From positions 4,272,697 to 4,336,696 of the forward strand of contig NZ_KI911782.1 of NCBI RefSeq assembly GCF_000515395.1: a stretch of DNA of 64,000 bases, written 5' to 3'. Shown here one piece after another: positions 17,074 to 25,618 of the stretch (positions within the stretch are counted from its first letter, which is position 1; each line of letters opens with the position of its first letter). The translations under genes and the position numbers were made by a program. The notes below the pieces were generated by a model. That model made no database searches. It was not told the origin of the DNA and saw only the letters and a program-made list of their open reading frames with translations. This DNA comes from Jiangella gansuensis DSM 44835 (GTDB lineage Bacteria; Actinomycetota; Actinomycetes; Jiangellales; Jiangellaceae).

Positions 17074-19620
17074 ATGGAAGCCGACGCTCAGGGCAGAAGT
17101 CGACCATCGCGCAGAAGCGTCCTGGTAGCCGGAGGCGTCGGCCTGGCCGCAAGTGGCCTGTTGGCGGGTGAGGCATTCGGAGCGGTACGCGACTCGAGCC
17201 GGAGTGCCGCCGCGCTCACCATCGTCGACGGCGGGCTGGCGTACGCAGTCGTGGTGGTGCACAGTGGCGCCTCCGCAGAGGTTCAGGAGGCAGCCGCGGA
17301 GTTGGTGTCATACGTCGAGAAGTCGACGGGCGTGACATTGCCGGCTGTTCGCTACCCGGACGAGCCGGTCCCGGAGGGTATGGTCAAGATCTACGTGGGC
17401 TTCACCGCTCCGGGCGCACATCCGTTGGGCCGGAGACTGCCTGAGCGAATTCGTCATGACGGCTTCTGCATTCTTCCCGCCGACGATTCGATCACCATTC
17501 TCGGATCGAGCGACTCACCTGACCTCGGCACTCGCAACGGGGTCAGGGCGTTCTTGGCGCGGTACCTGGACGTGGCTTGGCTGATGCCCACGGAGGTGGG
17601 CGACGATGTCCCCGAGCGGGACAGCGTGGTGGTGTCGTTGCGGCCGGTCCACGACGAGCCGGCCTTCGCGCAGCGCGTGTTCAGTCCGCTGAGCAGAGAC
17701 GATGGGCCATATACCGAGCAGTATCTGTGGGCGCGAAGAAACGGGTTGCAGGCTAGTGTCGGCGATGGGCGTCCTGATTACTTCATCGCCTTCCATCACA
17801 ACCTCTACAGCTTGTTCCCGGTCGACGAGTTCGGCGAAACCCATCCCGAGTTCTACCCGAACGGAAAGCCGCCTCCGCCCGGAAGTCATGCGGGGTGGCA
17901 ACCCGTGTTCTCCGAGCCCGGGACGATTCCGGTCGCGGTCGAGAAGATCAAGCAGCACTTTCGGGACAATCCGGCGTCCGCCTCGTTCTCCTTGGGGGTC
18001 AACGACAGCGGCGGATTCGCCGAGGTAGATCCTGTGGAGCCCTACTACAGCTGGGTGAACGAGGTCGTGACGCAGGTGACGGCAGAGTTCCCGGACAAAT
18101 GGTTCGGCCTGCTGGCGTACGTGCAGCTGGAGGAGCCGCCGCCGTTCGCCCTGCACCCGCGCGTCGTTCCGTTCTTCACCCAGGACCGACTGGTCTGGGC
18201 CGACGCGACGGCGAAGGCCGACGCCCAGGCCAAGTTGGATGTGTGGGCTGGGATCACGTCCCAGCTCGGGTTCTACGACTACCTCTACGGATGCCCATAC
18301 GTCGTACCGCGGGTCACTCCCCACCTCGGTCAGGAGGTCTACACCTATGCGAAGGAGATCGGCGTCATCGCTCACTACGCCGAGCTCTATCCGAACTGGG
18401 GAGAAGGCCCGAAGCCGTGGCTGCGGGCGAAGCTGCTGTGGAACCCTGCGCAGGACGTCGACGCCCTGCTTGACGAGTGGTGTATCCGGGCGGTGGGAGC
18501 CGAAGCCGCGCCACATCTTCGGGAGTATTACGCGAACTGGGAGAGCTTTTGGACCGAGCGGGCGGTGGCCACCGCGTGGTTCAACCCCAGTGCCACCTTT
18601 CAGGCGTTCGGTGACGCCTCCTACCTCGAGGCGGTCACCGATGCCGACATCGCCGAGAGCCGTCGTCTCATCGACGAGGTCGTCACACGAGCGGTCACCG
18701 CGCCGCAGCGCACACGTGCGGAGAAGCTCGCCCGAGCCCACGAGTACTACGACCTCAGCGCGCGGACATACCCACGCGCCGTCCCCGCGCCGGCCGACTC
18801 GGCGGCCGCGGTGACCTTGCTCGAGACCATCGAGGACACCTGGGAGGAGCGCCAACAGCTGGCTGAGCGCCGGTTGGACCTGATCGACGAGTACGACAGC
18901 GACCCCGTGCTGGCACACGTGTGGAAGCCGTCGGCCGTCGGCCTGCTATGGGGAGGCTGGAACAAGTCGGAGTTCTGGGGGCTCGCCGACTACCTGCGCG
19001 ATCACGAGCCGTCGGGTGGGGCAGCAACAAGCTGGCTGGAAGCTCGCGCCGGGTCGGAAGGGGCCAGTCAGTTCACGCAGTTCGCGCAGCTGTTGTTGGG
19101 TCTGCGGGCGGGGACGTTGTCTACGCTCACGCAGAACTGGTCGTTTGAAGACGGGCTCGGGCAACCGCCCGGCTGGAGCCTCTGGATTGCTCGGCTCGGC
19201 GCGAACGCCCGGTTCAGTGCGCAGGCGGGGGTAGCACACACCGGCACTGCCAGCGTGAACGCGCGAGCCATCGGCCGCGGCGGCCCGAACCAGGTGATCC
19301 AAGTCGTGCCCGGCCTCCTCGCCACCCGGGCACACGTGCTCGCCCCTAGCGGTACCGAGTGGCGAGGCACGGTGGGCGTCACGATGAATCTGCGGGACGA
19401 AGCCGGCACGCAGATCGGCCAGTTCCGCGGACCCATCATGCCCGTGGCGCCGCGAGCCGGAGCATGGTTCACCGTCGACAGCATCGATGTCGTTCCGGAG
19501 GATATCGACGGGCGGGCGGTCAAGGCGGTCCAGTACGTCCTCGTCATCGACGGCTTTCAGGACGACCCCGGATTCTTGTACATCGACGACATCGTCGCGT
19601 ATCAGGCGCCGGCGTTCTAA
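17074..19620 (+). CDS. Tat-exported DUF4838 protein with C-terminal carbohydrate-binding-like domain (paralogue)
   Basis: An 848-residue protein homologous along its length to the one at 8354-10867. Both share the Tat signal (PSRRSVLVAGG), the early DGGLAYAVVVV segment, HHNLYSLFPV, LGVNDSGG, YDYLYGCPYVVPR, ELYPNWGEGPKPW and DHEPSGGAAT. The C-terminal beta-sandwich begins near residue 685 with NWSFEDGLGQPPGWSLW. GGGAGG precedes the ATG by about six bases. Two diverged secreted copies under the same operator type suggest related but different glycan targets. DUF4838 proteins have no settled activity. Confidence 0.85.
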   Translation: MEADAQGRSRPSRRSVLVAGGVGLAASGLLAGEAFGAVRDSSRSAAALTIVDGGLAYAVVVVHSGASAEVQEAAAELVSYVEKSTGVTLPAVRYPDEPVPEGMVKIYVGFTAPGAHPLGRRLPERIRHDGFCILPADDSITILGSSDSPDLGTRNGVRAFLARYLDVAWLMPTEVGDDVPERDSVVVSLRPVHDEPAFAQRVFSPLSRDDGPYTEQYLWARRNGLQASVGDGRPDYFIAFHHNLYSLFPVDEFGETHPEFYPNGKPPPPGSHAGWQPVFSEPGTIPVAVEKIKQHFRDNPASASFSLGVNDSGGFAEVDPVEPYYSWVNEVVTQVTAEFPDKWFGLLAYVQLEEPPPFALHPRVVPFFTQDRLVWADATAKADAQAKLDVWAGITSQLGFYDYLYGCPYVVPRVTPHLGQEVYTYAKEIGVIAHYAELYPNWGEGPKPWLRAKLLWNPAQDVDALLDEWCIRAVGAEAAPHLREYYANWESFWTERAVATAWFNPSATFQAFGDASYLEAVTDADIAESRRLIDEVVTRAVTAPQRTRAEKLARAHEYYDLSARTYPRAVPAPADSAAAVTLLETIEDTWEERQQLAERRLDLIDEYDSDPVLAHVWKPSAVGLLWGGWNKSEFWGLADYLRDHEPSGGAATSWLEARAGSEGASQFTQFAQLLLGLRAGTLSTLTQNWSFEDGLGQPPGWSLWIARLGANARFSAQAGVAHTGTASVNARAIGRGGPNQVIQVVPGLLATRAHVLAPSGTEWRGTVGVTMNLRDEAGTQIGQFRGPIMPVAPRAGAWFTVDSIDVVPEDIDGRAVKAVQYVLVIDGFQDDPGFLYIDDIVAYQAPAF

Positions 19621-19669
19621 GTCCGGGCGTCGTCAGGTGTCTGAATGGTTCGGCCGCCGACGAAGAGTC

Positions 19670-19683
19670 TTGACCTAGGACCT
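19670..19683. promoter_or_regulatory. Candidate GntR operator, ABC importer operon
   Basis: TTGACCTAGGACCT carries the CCTAGG core at 19674-19679. It lies 187 bases before the first permease start, within a 249-base intergenic stretch that otherwise shows no gene. Confidence 0.62.
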
Positions 19684-19869
19684 CAGTTCGGCCATGATGT
19701 GGGTCACCCCGAGGCGCCGGAACGCTACCGATGCGTCTTCCCTGCCTGTTGAAGCCAGGAGGTTCCGAGTTTGAACGTAGCGCCTGTACCTCCACCGTGG
19801 ACTCGTGCCTTGTCGTGTACACCGATGGCCGCTCGTGATCACCGAGCCGGCGCGGATGGTGGGTGAACC

Positions 19870-20958
19870 GTGTTGGGATTCGTGGGTCGTCGGCTGGTTC
19901 GGCTGGTGGTGTCGTTGGTCGTGGTTTCGATCATCACGTTCGGCCTGCTGCAGTTGGTTCCGGGTTCGTTCTCGGAGCTGGCCGACGTGGGGTCGACTGC
20001 GCTGGGCGACTCGGCGGACAGCGGGACGGGTCTGGCAGGTCGCTACGGCGACGATGTGCCGGCATGGCAGCAGTACCTGCAATTCATGCAGGGCGTTGCG
20101 ACCTGGGATATGGGGCCGACGTTCAAATACCCGCAATCGTCGGTGGAGGGACTGATAGCTGAGGCGTTCCCGGTCTCGCTGTCGCTGGCTGTGCCCGCCA
20201 CGCTGCTCACGCTGATGGTGGCGATTCCGATCGGGATGCTGGCAGCGGTCAAGAAGGACAAGCTGGCCGACTACGGTTCGATCTTCACCCTCACCACGAT
20301 CCAGGCGCTGCCTGGATACCTGTTCGCGTTGATGCTGGTACTGGTCTTCTCAGTGGGGCTGGGGTGGTTGCCGGTTCGGGGCTGGGCCGGGCCGGAGTAC
20401 CTGATCGTTCCGGTCGTGGCGTTGGCGGTGCAGCCGACGGCGATGCTCGCAAGGTACGTGCGCTCGTCGATGTTGGAGGCGCTCCGCGACGACTACGTGG
20501 TCGCTGCCATGGCGAAGGGCGGAACGAAGCGGACCGTTCTGGTGTGCCACGTACTGCGAAACTCCTTGATTCCGTTGGTGACCGTCGTCGGACCGCTGTT
20601 CGCGGCCCTGGCAACCGGGACCGTGTTCGTGGAGGTCCTGCTGGGCATCCCTGGGCTCGGCCGGCTGTTCACGCTCGCGGCGCGGACACGGGACATGCCG
20701 TTGCTGATGGGGACGACGTTGTTCTTCGCGTTGATCCTGATGTTGATCAACCTGATCGTCGATGTCACCTACGGTCTGTTGGACCCTCGGATCGCGCACG
20801 AACAGCGCAAGGGTGGCGGCTGGCGGCGGTCGCGTCGCCCGGGGCTGCTGGGAGGCGCGCGCGGACTCCGGCCTATGCGTGGCCGCGATGACGATCCGGG
20901 CGGTGGGGCCGGTTCTTACGGTGACCGAGGTGCGTCGAATGTGGGGGTGTCGGCATGA
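19870..20958 (+). CDS. Oligopeptide/oligosaccharide ABC importer permease, DppB type
   Basis: A 362-residue inner-membrane permease. The N-terminal membrane helix (LVRLVVSLVVVSIITFGLL) and the large periplasmic loop are typical of DppB/OppB. Further helices follow from about residue 105. The coupling-helix region reads RYVRSSMLEALRDDYVVAAMAKG, and GIPGLGRLF is the family's end motif. The C-terminus carries an extra Arg/Gly-rich tail after about residue 305. GTG at 19870 is the start. It opens an eight-gene operon and overlaps dppC-like by ATGA. Dpp-type importers also carry sugars. Confidence 0.9.
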   Translation: MLGFVGRRLVRLVVSLVVVSIITFGLLQLVPGSFSELADVGSTALGDSADSGTGLAGRYGDDVPAWQQYLQFMQGVATWDMGPTFKYPQSSVEGLIAEAFPVSLSLAVPATLLTLMVAIPIGMLAAVKKDKLADYGSIFTLTTIQALPGYLFALMLVLVFSVGLGWLPVRGWAGPEYLIVPVVALAVQPTAMLARYVRSSMLEALRDDYVVAAMAKGGTKRTVLVCHVLRNSLIPLVTVVGPLFAALATGTVFVEVLLGIPGLGRLFTLAARTRDMPLLMGTTLFFALILMLINLIVDVTYGLLDPRIAHEQRKGGGWRRSRRPGLLGGARGLRPMRGRDDDPGGGAGSYGDRGASNVGVSA

Positions 20959-21872
20959 GCGCGGCAACGGCCACGCCGAACCAGAATTCTCCGATCGGCA
21001 CGCCTGCCACTCCGGCCAGAGCGCAGAGCGAGTTGGGGCGGGGTTGGGCGCGGTTCAGACGAAACAGGCTGGCGTTGGGCAGCCTGGTCTTCGTCGGTGT
21101 CCTCGTGGTGGTGGCGGTGGCGGCGCCCTGGTTGGCGCCGTACTCCTACACCGAGCAGGACCTCACTCAGCGTCTGCTGTCGCCGCTCAGTGACGGGCAC
21201 CTGCTCGGCACCGACCAGCTGGGCCGTGATGTCCTGTCGCGGTTGCTGTTCTCGTTGCGAACCGCATTGATGATCGGTTTCGCTGCCGAACTGGTCGCGC
21301 TGCTGGTCGCGCTGGCGATCGGGTTGTGGGCCGGATGGCGCGGCGGGAGGGCCGAGTCACTGCTGATGTCGTTCACCGACGTGATGTACGCGTTCCCGAG
21401 CTACCTGTTCTCTGTCCTGCTCGTCGTGGTCATGGGCCGGTCGGTGTTCGCGATCATCCTCGCGATCGGGATCGCCGGGTGGGTCACCCAGGCCCGTCTG
21501 GTCCGCGCTCAGGTGCTGAAGATCAAGACGTTCGAGTACGTCGAGGCGGCCCGATCGATCGGCACCGGTGGGTTCGCCATCACTGTCCGGCACATCCTCC
21601 CGAACGCTGTCGGTCCGCTGCTGGTGACCACCAGTTTCGGGATCCCGGGAGCGATCATCGCCGAGTCCGGCCTCGCTCTGATGGGTCTCGGTGTCGCGCC
21701 ACCCACGCCGTCGTGGGGCGGGATGATCGTCGAGGGCTATACCTACGTCCTCGCCCACCCGTTCCTGATCGCCGCACCCCTCGTCTTGTTCAGCCTGACC
21801 ATGCTCGCGTTCACCTGGATGGGTGACGGCCTGCGTGACGCGTTCGACTCCAGTGAGGAGGACCACGCATGA
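20955..21872 (+). CDS. ABC importer permease, DppC type
   Basis: A 305-residue permease. The N-terminal region GRGWARFRRNRLALGSLVFVG and the motif GTDQLGRDVLSRLLFSLR are typical of DppC/OppC, followed by five membrane helices. The coupling region includes KTFEYVEAARSIG. It pairs with the DppB-like protein, shares overlapping start and stop codons on both sides, and acts at the membrane with the fused ATPase encoded next. Confidence 0.9.
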   Translation: MSAATATPNQNSPIGTPATPARAQSELGRGWARFRRNRLALGSLVFVGVLVVVAVAAPWLAPYSYTEQDLTQRLLSPLSDGHLLGTDQLGRDVLSRLLFSLRTALMIGFAAELVALLVALAIGLWAGWRGGRAESLLMSFTDVMYAFPSYLFSVLLVVVMGRSVFAIILAIGIAGWVTQARLVRAQVLKIKTFEYVEAARSIGTGGFAITVRHILPNAVGPLLVTTSFGIPGAIIAESGLALMGLGVAPPTPSWGGMIVEGYTYVLAHPFLIAAPLVLFSLTMLAFTWMGDGLRDAFDSSEEDHA

Positions 21873-23722
21873 CGGCCGCCGCCCGTGACGACACAGCGTT
21901 CCCGAGCCCTGCCACAGAGCCGGGGCTCGCCCGGCCCCTGCTATCCGTGCGCGACCTCCGGGTGACGTTCATGCATCCTCGCGGTGGTGACTCGTCGACG
22001 GTCGTCGACGGACTGAACCTCGACGTGCGGCACGGTGGGTCGCTCGCCATCGTCGGCGAGTCCGGATCGGGCAAGACCGTGTCCATGCGTGCACTGCTCC
22101 GCGTGCTTCCCGAGACCGCACATGTCACCGGCCGCGCCATGCTCGGTGAACGGGAGCTGATCTCCCTGCCGGACGCCGAGCTGCGAGCCATTCGCGGTGC
22201 ACGGATCGGGATGGTCTTCCAGAACGCCATGTCAGCGCTCAACCCGACGCGCACGCTGAAGGTTCAGCTCACCGAGCACCTGCGCTGGCACGGCATCACC
22301 AGCCGCAAGGAGGCCGTTCGCCGGGCGGTCGAGGCGCTCGACCGGGTCGGCATCCCCGAACCGGCCAAGCGGCTGCGGATGTACCCGTTCCAGCTTTCCG
22401 GTGGTCAGCGCCAGCGCGCGATGATCGCGATGGCCATCGTCGCGCAGCCGGAGCTACTGATCGCCGACGAACCCACTACGGCACTGGACGTCACCGTCCA
22501 ACGTCAGGTGCTCGACCTGCTCCGGGACCTGCGCCGTGACGGACTCGCGCTCGTCATGATCACACATGACCTCGGCGTCGCCCGGTACCTCTGCGACGAC
22601 ATCGTCGTCATGCGCCACGGTCAGGTGGTCGAGACCGCGGCCATGGGCGCGTTCATCACGAACCCGCGGCACGAGTATTCGCAACAGCTTCTGAACGCCG
22701 CGCTCGACGTCACGACGCCGGAGCACGGCGGCGAGGCCGATGGCGCGTCGGCCACAGCGGATGCCACGCCTGCGACCCCGCCCCATGATCGTGGCGTTCG
22801 CGACCTCATGACGGTCTGCGACCTCGTCAAGGTCTTTCACGGCCGGGGAGGTGACGTCGCCGCGGTCAGCAACGTGGAACTGACCGTTGCAGCGGGTGAG
22901 AACGTCGGCATCGTCGGGGAGTCCGGCTCGGGCAAGTCCACGCTCGCCCGGCTGATCACCCGTTTGATCGAGCCGTCCTCCGGCACGGTGACGTTCGACG
23001 GCGCCGACGTGCTCAGCTTGACCGGTCCTGAGCTGAAAACATGGCGCCGCCGGGTCCAAATGGTGTTCCAGAACCCCTACGCGTCATTACTGCCACACCT
23101 GACCGTGGCCGCGAACGTCCTGGAACCCCTCCGCGTGCACCGGGTGGGCACGCAGGCGACGCGCCGCGCTCGCGCGATCGAACTCCTGGACCTGGTCGGC
23201 ATTCCGCGGTCTCGGATTGATCACTACCCCCGGCAGTTCTCCGGCGGGCAACAGCAACGCATCGCGATCGCCCGTGCTCTGGCCCTGGAACCCGACCTTC
23301 TGGTGTGCGACGAGCCCACCTCGGCCCTCGATGTCTCCATCCAGGCGCAGATCCTTGAGCTGCTCCAGCGCCTCCAGGGCGAGCTGGGCCTGTCGATGCT
23401 GTTCATCACCCACAACCTCGCTGTCGCACAACGCCTGTGTAATCGAATCGTCGTGATGGCGAGCGGGCGGATCATGGAAGCCGCTCCCACCGCCGATCTG
23501 TTCACCGCCCCCCAGCACCCCTATACCCAGGCGATGCTGGCCGCGGTCTTGCCCATCCACGGACGGCCCGGTGCACCCACCACCGTGGGGCTCACCGACC
23601 GCGCCGCCACGGACACGACTGGAGACTTGGTCGAAGTCAGTCCTGGTCATTGGGTCCGCACCTCCAACCAACGGCAGCCAACAGCCGCTCCGGCAACGTC
23701 AGGTCAAGGAGTCCACCGATGA
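21869..23722 (+). CDS. Fused DppD-DppF-type ABC importer ATPase
   Basis: A 617-residue protein with two complete ATPase domains in one chain. The first has GESGSGKT, LSGGQRQR and LLIADEPTTALD in residues about 25-270. After an Ala/Asp-rich linker near residue 290, the second has GESGSGKST, FSGGQQQR and LLVCDEPTSALD, ending with a DppF-like C-terminus. The fusion removes the need for two subunits. ATGA overlaps couple it to the permease before and the binding protein after. Confidence 0.92.
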   Translation: MTAAARDDTAFPSPATEPGLARPLLSVRDLRVTFMHPRGGDSSTVVDGLNLDVRHGGSLAIVGESGSGKTVSMRALLRVLPETAHVTGRAMLGERELISLPDAELRAIRGARIGMVFQNAMSALNPTRTLKVQLTEHLRWHGITSRKEAVRRAVEALDRVGIPEPAKRLRMYPFQLSGGQRQRAMIAMAIVAQPELLIADEPTTALDVTVQRQVLDLLRDLRRDGLALVMITHDLGVARYLCDDIVVMRHGQVVETAAMGAFITNPRHEYSQQLLNAALDVTTPEHGGEADGASATADATPATPPHDRGVRDLMTVCDLVKVFHGRGGDVAAVSNVELTVAAGENVGIVGESGSGKSTLARLITRLIEPSSGTVTFDGADVLSLTGPELKTWRRRVQMVFQNPYASLLPHLTVAANVLEPLRVHRVGTQATRRARAIELLDLVGIPRSRIDHYPRQFSGGQQQRIAIARALALEPDLLVCDEPTSALDVSIQAQILELLQRLQGELGLSMLFITHNLAVAQRLCNRIVVMASGRIMEAAPTADLFTAPQHPYTQAMLAAVLPIHGRPGAPTTVGLTDRAATDTTGDLVEVSPGHWVRTSNQRQPTAAPATSGQGVHR

Positions 23723-25515
23723 CGCGCACTACCCGCACCATCATCGACGAAGCGCCGCAACTCATGCGGCGGCGTACCTTCCTCGCCGCGACGCTCGCGA
23801 CCGCCGCGGGAGTGGCCACCGGTTGTGGCTTCTCCGGCGGCGGCGACGACGGCACCGAGGAGAGCGGCGACGAGGAAGGCGGCGGGGGCCAGCGTGGCGG
23901 CACGTTGCGGCAGTCGATGCTGCCAGTCACCCAACTCGACCCCGCCATCAACGGGAACTCCTCGTTCGGGCAGATCATCATGATCGGCCTGTGGGAGGGG
24001 CTGGTGGTCATCGACGCCGACGATCCCAGTCAGGTCCTCCCCGGTGCGGCGCAGTCGTGGGATGTGTCCGACGACGGCCTGGTGTACACGTTCCACCTCC
24101 GCCCGGAAGCCACCTGGTCCAACGGGGACCCGGTGACCGCGGCGGACTTCGAGTGGAACTGGAAGCGGATCCTCACTCCAGGGATCGCCGGGGAGAACGC
24201 ACCGTCCTACAACCCGGGCGTCGTTCAGGTGGCGGGCGCGGCTGCCTATATGGCGGGTGAGAGCGACGATTTCGCCACCGTCGGTGCCAAGGCCGTCGAC
24301 GACGGCACCTTCGAGCTCACCCTCGAGCGGCCCAACGCCGATCTGCTCATTCACCTGGCCGGCTTCTGGGCGCTGCCGCTGCATCCGCCCACGGTGGAGG
24401 AGCTCGGTGATGCGTGGCTGGACCCGGCGGGTTGGGTCAGCAACGGCGCGTACGTCCTGGACGACTTCAGAGTGAACCAGGGTGCCGTACTGATCCCGAA
24501 CGAGGAGTACTGGGACGCCGAGAGCTACTTCATCGACCGGTGGGAGGTGACCTTCAACGACGGTGGCACCACTGCGGACCTGCTGGCCTACCAACAGGGC
24601 GAGATCGACATCACCGGCCGTATCGAGGACGACCTCGAAGCCGTCACCACGTCCGACGTCGCCGACCAACTCCTGACGTCGCCCACCAACCAGGTCCGCC
24701 GGTTGATCGTCATGAACAGCCACCATCCAGCCTTGCACGACGTCCGCGTTCGCCATGCACTCGCCTTGGCCATCGACCGCGAGGCACTCGCCGGCGTCGC
24801 CGCGCCGGCCGTGGCCGGCAACTCTCTCGTTCCCACCGCCGTGACGGGGCACGAGGGAGTTCCCGGTATTGAGTTCGACGTCCAGCAGGCCAAGGATCTG
24901 CTCAATGCCGCCGGCTACCCCGATGGCGAGGGCATGCCCACCATCACCTTGCTCGACTTCCAGAACAGCCCCTGGGTCGAGGCCATCGCCCAGATGTGGC
25001 GGGACAACCTCGGCATCGAGGCCGAGCTGGATATCGTGGAGGTGGGTGTCTACGCGGAGAAGCGGAACCAGGTGCACGGCGAGGACTACACCGGGTTCTA
25101 CGTGCAGAACGGCGCGATCAACCCGCCCACCCTACTGGCCACGGCCCAGCAGATCATTCCTGCGGCGCCCGTCATCAACAACACGAACCTCATACCCGCC
25201 GATATCGCGGAGGACGTGCTCGCCGCGGCGGAGGGTGGGGCGTCTCCGGCCGACCAGTTCGCGATCATCGACCAGAACCGTCCCCCTGAGCTTCAGGCGT
25301 GCGTCGATCTCGTCCGGGCCGCCTTGGCCGAGACCGACCTCGACGCCCAGAACGACCTGGCAGTTCAAGCGGCTACGGCCTGGAACGAGACCTACGCCCT
25401 CATCCCGGTGCTCTGGGGCGGTTACAACCTCTTGGTCAAGCCCAGGATCCAGAGCCTCAAGCCCTGGTACTACGCGACAGTCTTCACCACAAAGGGCGTC
25501 ACGATCAGCGACTAG
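23719..25515 (+). CDS. Family 5 extracellular solute-binding lipoprotein
   Basis: A 598-residue binding protein for the Dpp-type importer. The N-terminus has a twin-arginine-like RRRTFLAA and a lipobox VATGC, giving a lipidated Cys near residue 36, then a Gly/Glu-rich linker. SBP_bac_5 features follow: QLDPAINGNSSF, YTFHLRPEATWSNGDPV, and a Ser-rich middle. ATG at 23719 overlaps the ATPase stop, so the longer frame is rejected. The ligand cannot be predicted. Its operon suggests the oligosaccharide or conjugate degraded by the island. Confidence 0.9.
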   Translation: MTRTTRTIIDEAPQLMRRRTFLAATLATAAGVATGCGFSGGGDDGTEESGDEEGGGGQRGGTLRQSMLPVTQLDPAINGNSSFGQIIMIGLWEGLVVIDADDPSQVLPGAAQSWDVSDDGLVYTFHLRPEATWSNGDPVTAADFEWNWKRILTPGIAGENAPSYNPGVVQVAGAAAYMAGESDDFATVGAKAVDDGTFELTLERPNADLLIHLAGFWALPLHPPTVEELGDAWLDPAGWVSNGAYVLDDFRVNQGAVLIPNEEYWDAESYFIDRWEVTFNDGGTTADLLAYQQGEIDITGRIEDDLEAVTTSDVADQLLTSPTNQVRRLIVMNSHHPALHDVRVRHALALAIDREALAGVAAPAVAGNSLVPTAVTGHEGVPGIEFDVQQAKDLLNAAGYPDGEGMPTITLLDFQNSPWVEAIAQMWRDNLGIEAELDIVEVGVYAEKRNQVHGEDYTGFYVQNGAINPPTLLATAQQIIPAAPVINNTNLIPADIAEDVLAAAEGGASPADQFAIIDQNRPPELQACVDLVRAALAETDLDAQNDLAVQAATAWNETYALIPVLWGGYNLLVKPRIQSLKPWYYATVFTTKGVTISD

Positions 25516-25618
25516 CGCCAAACCCGTCGAGGAGTCCGATCTCGCGACGTGGGCCGCCCGGGGTTGACGGCCCACCTCGCGGGTGACCGAACCGTGAACC
25601 AGGAGTCTGTCTCATCTC

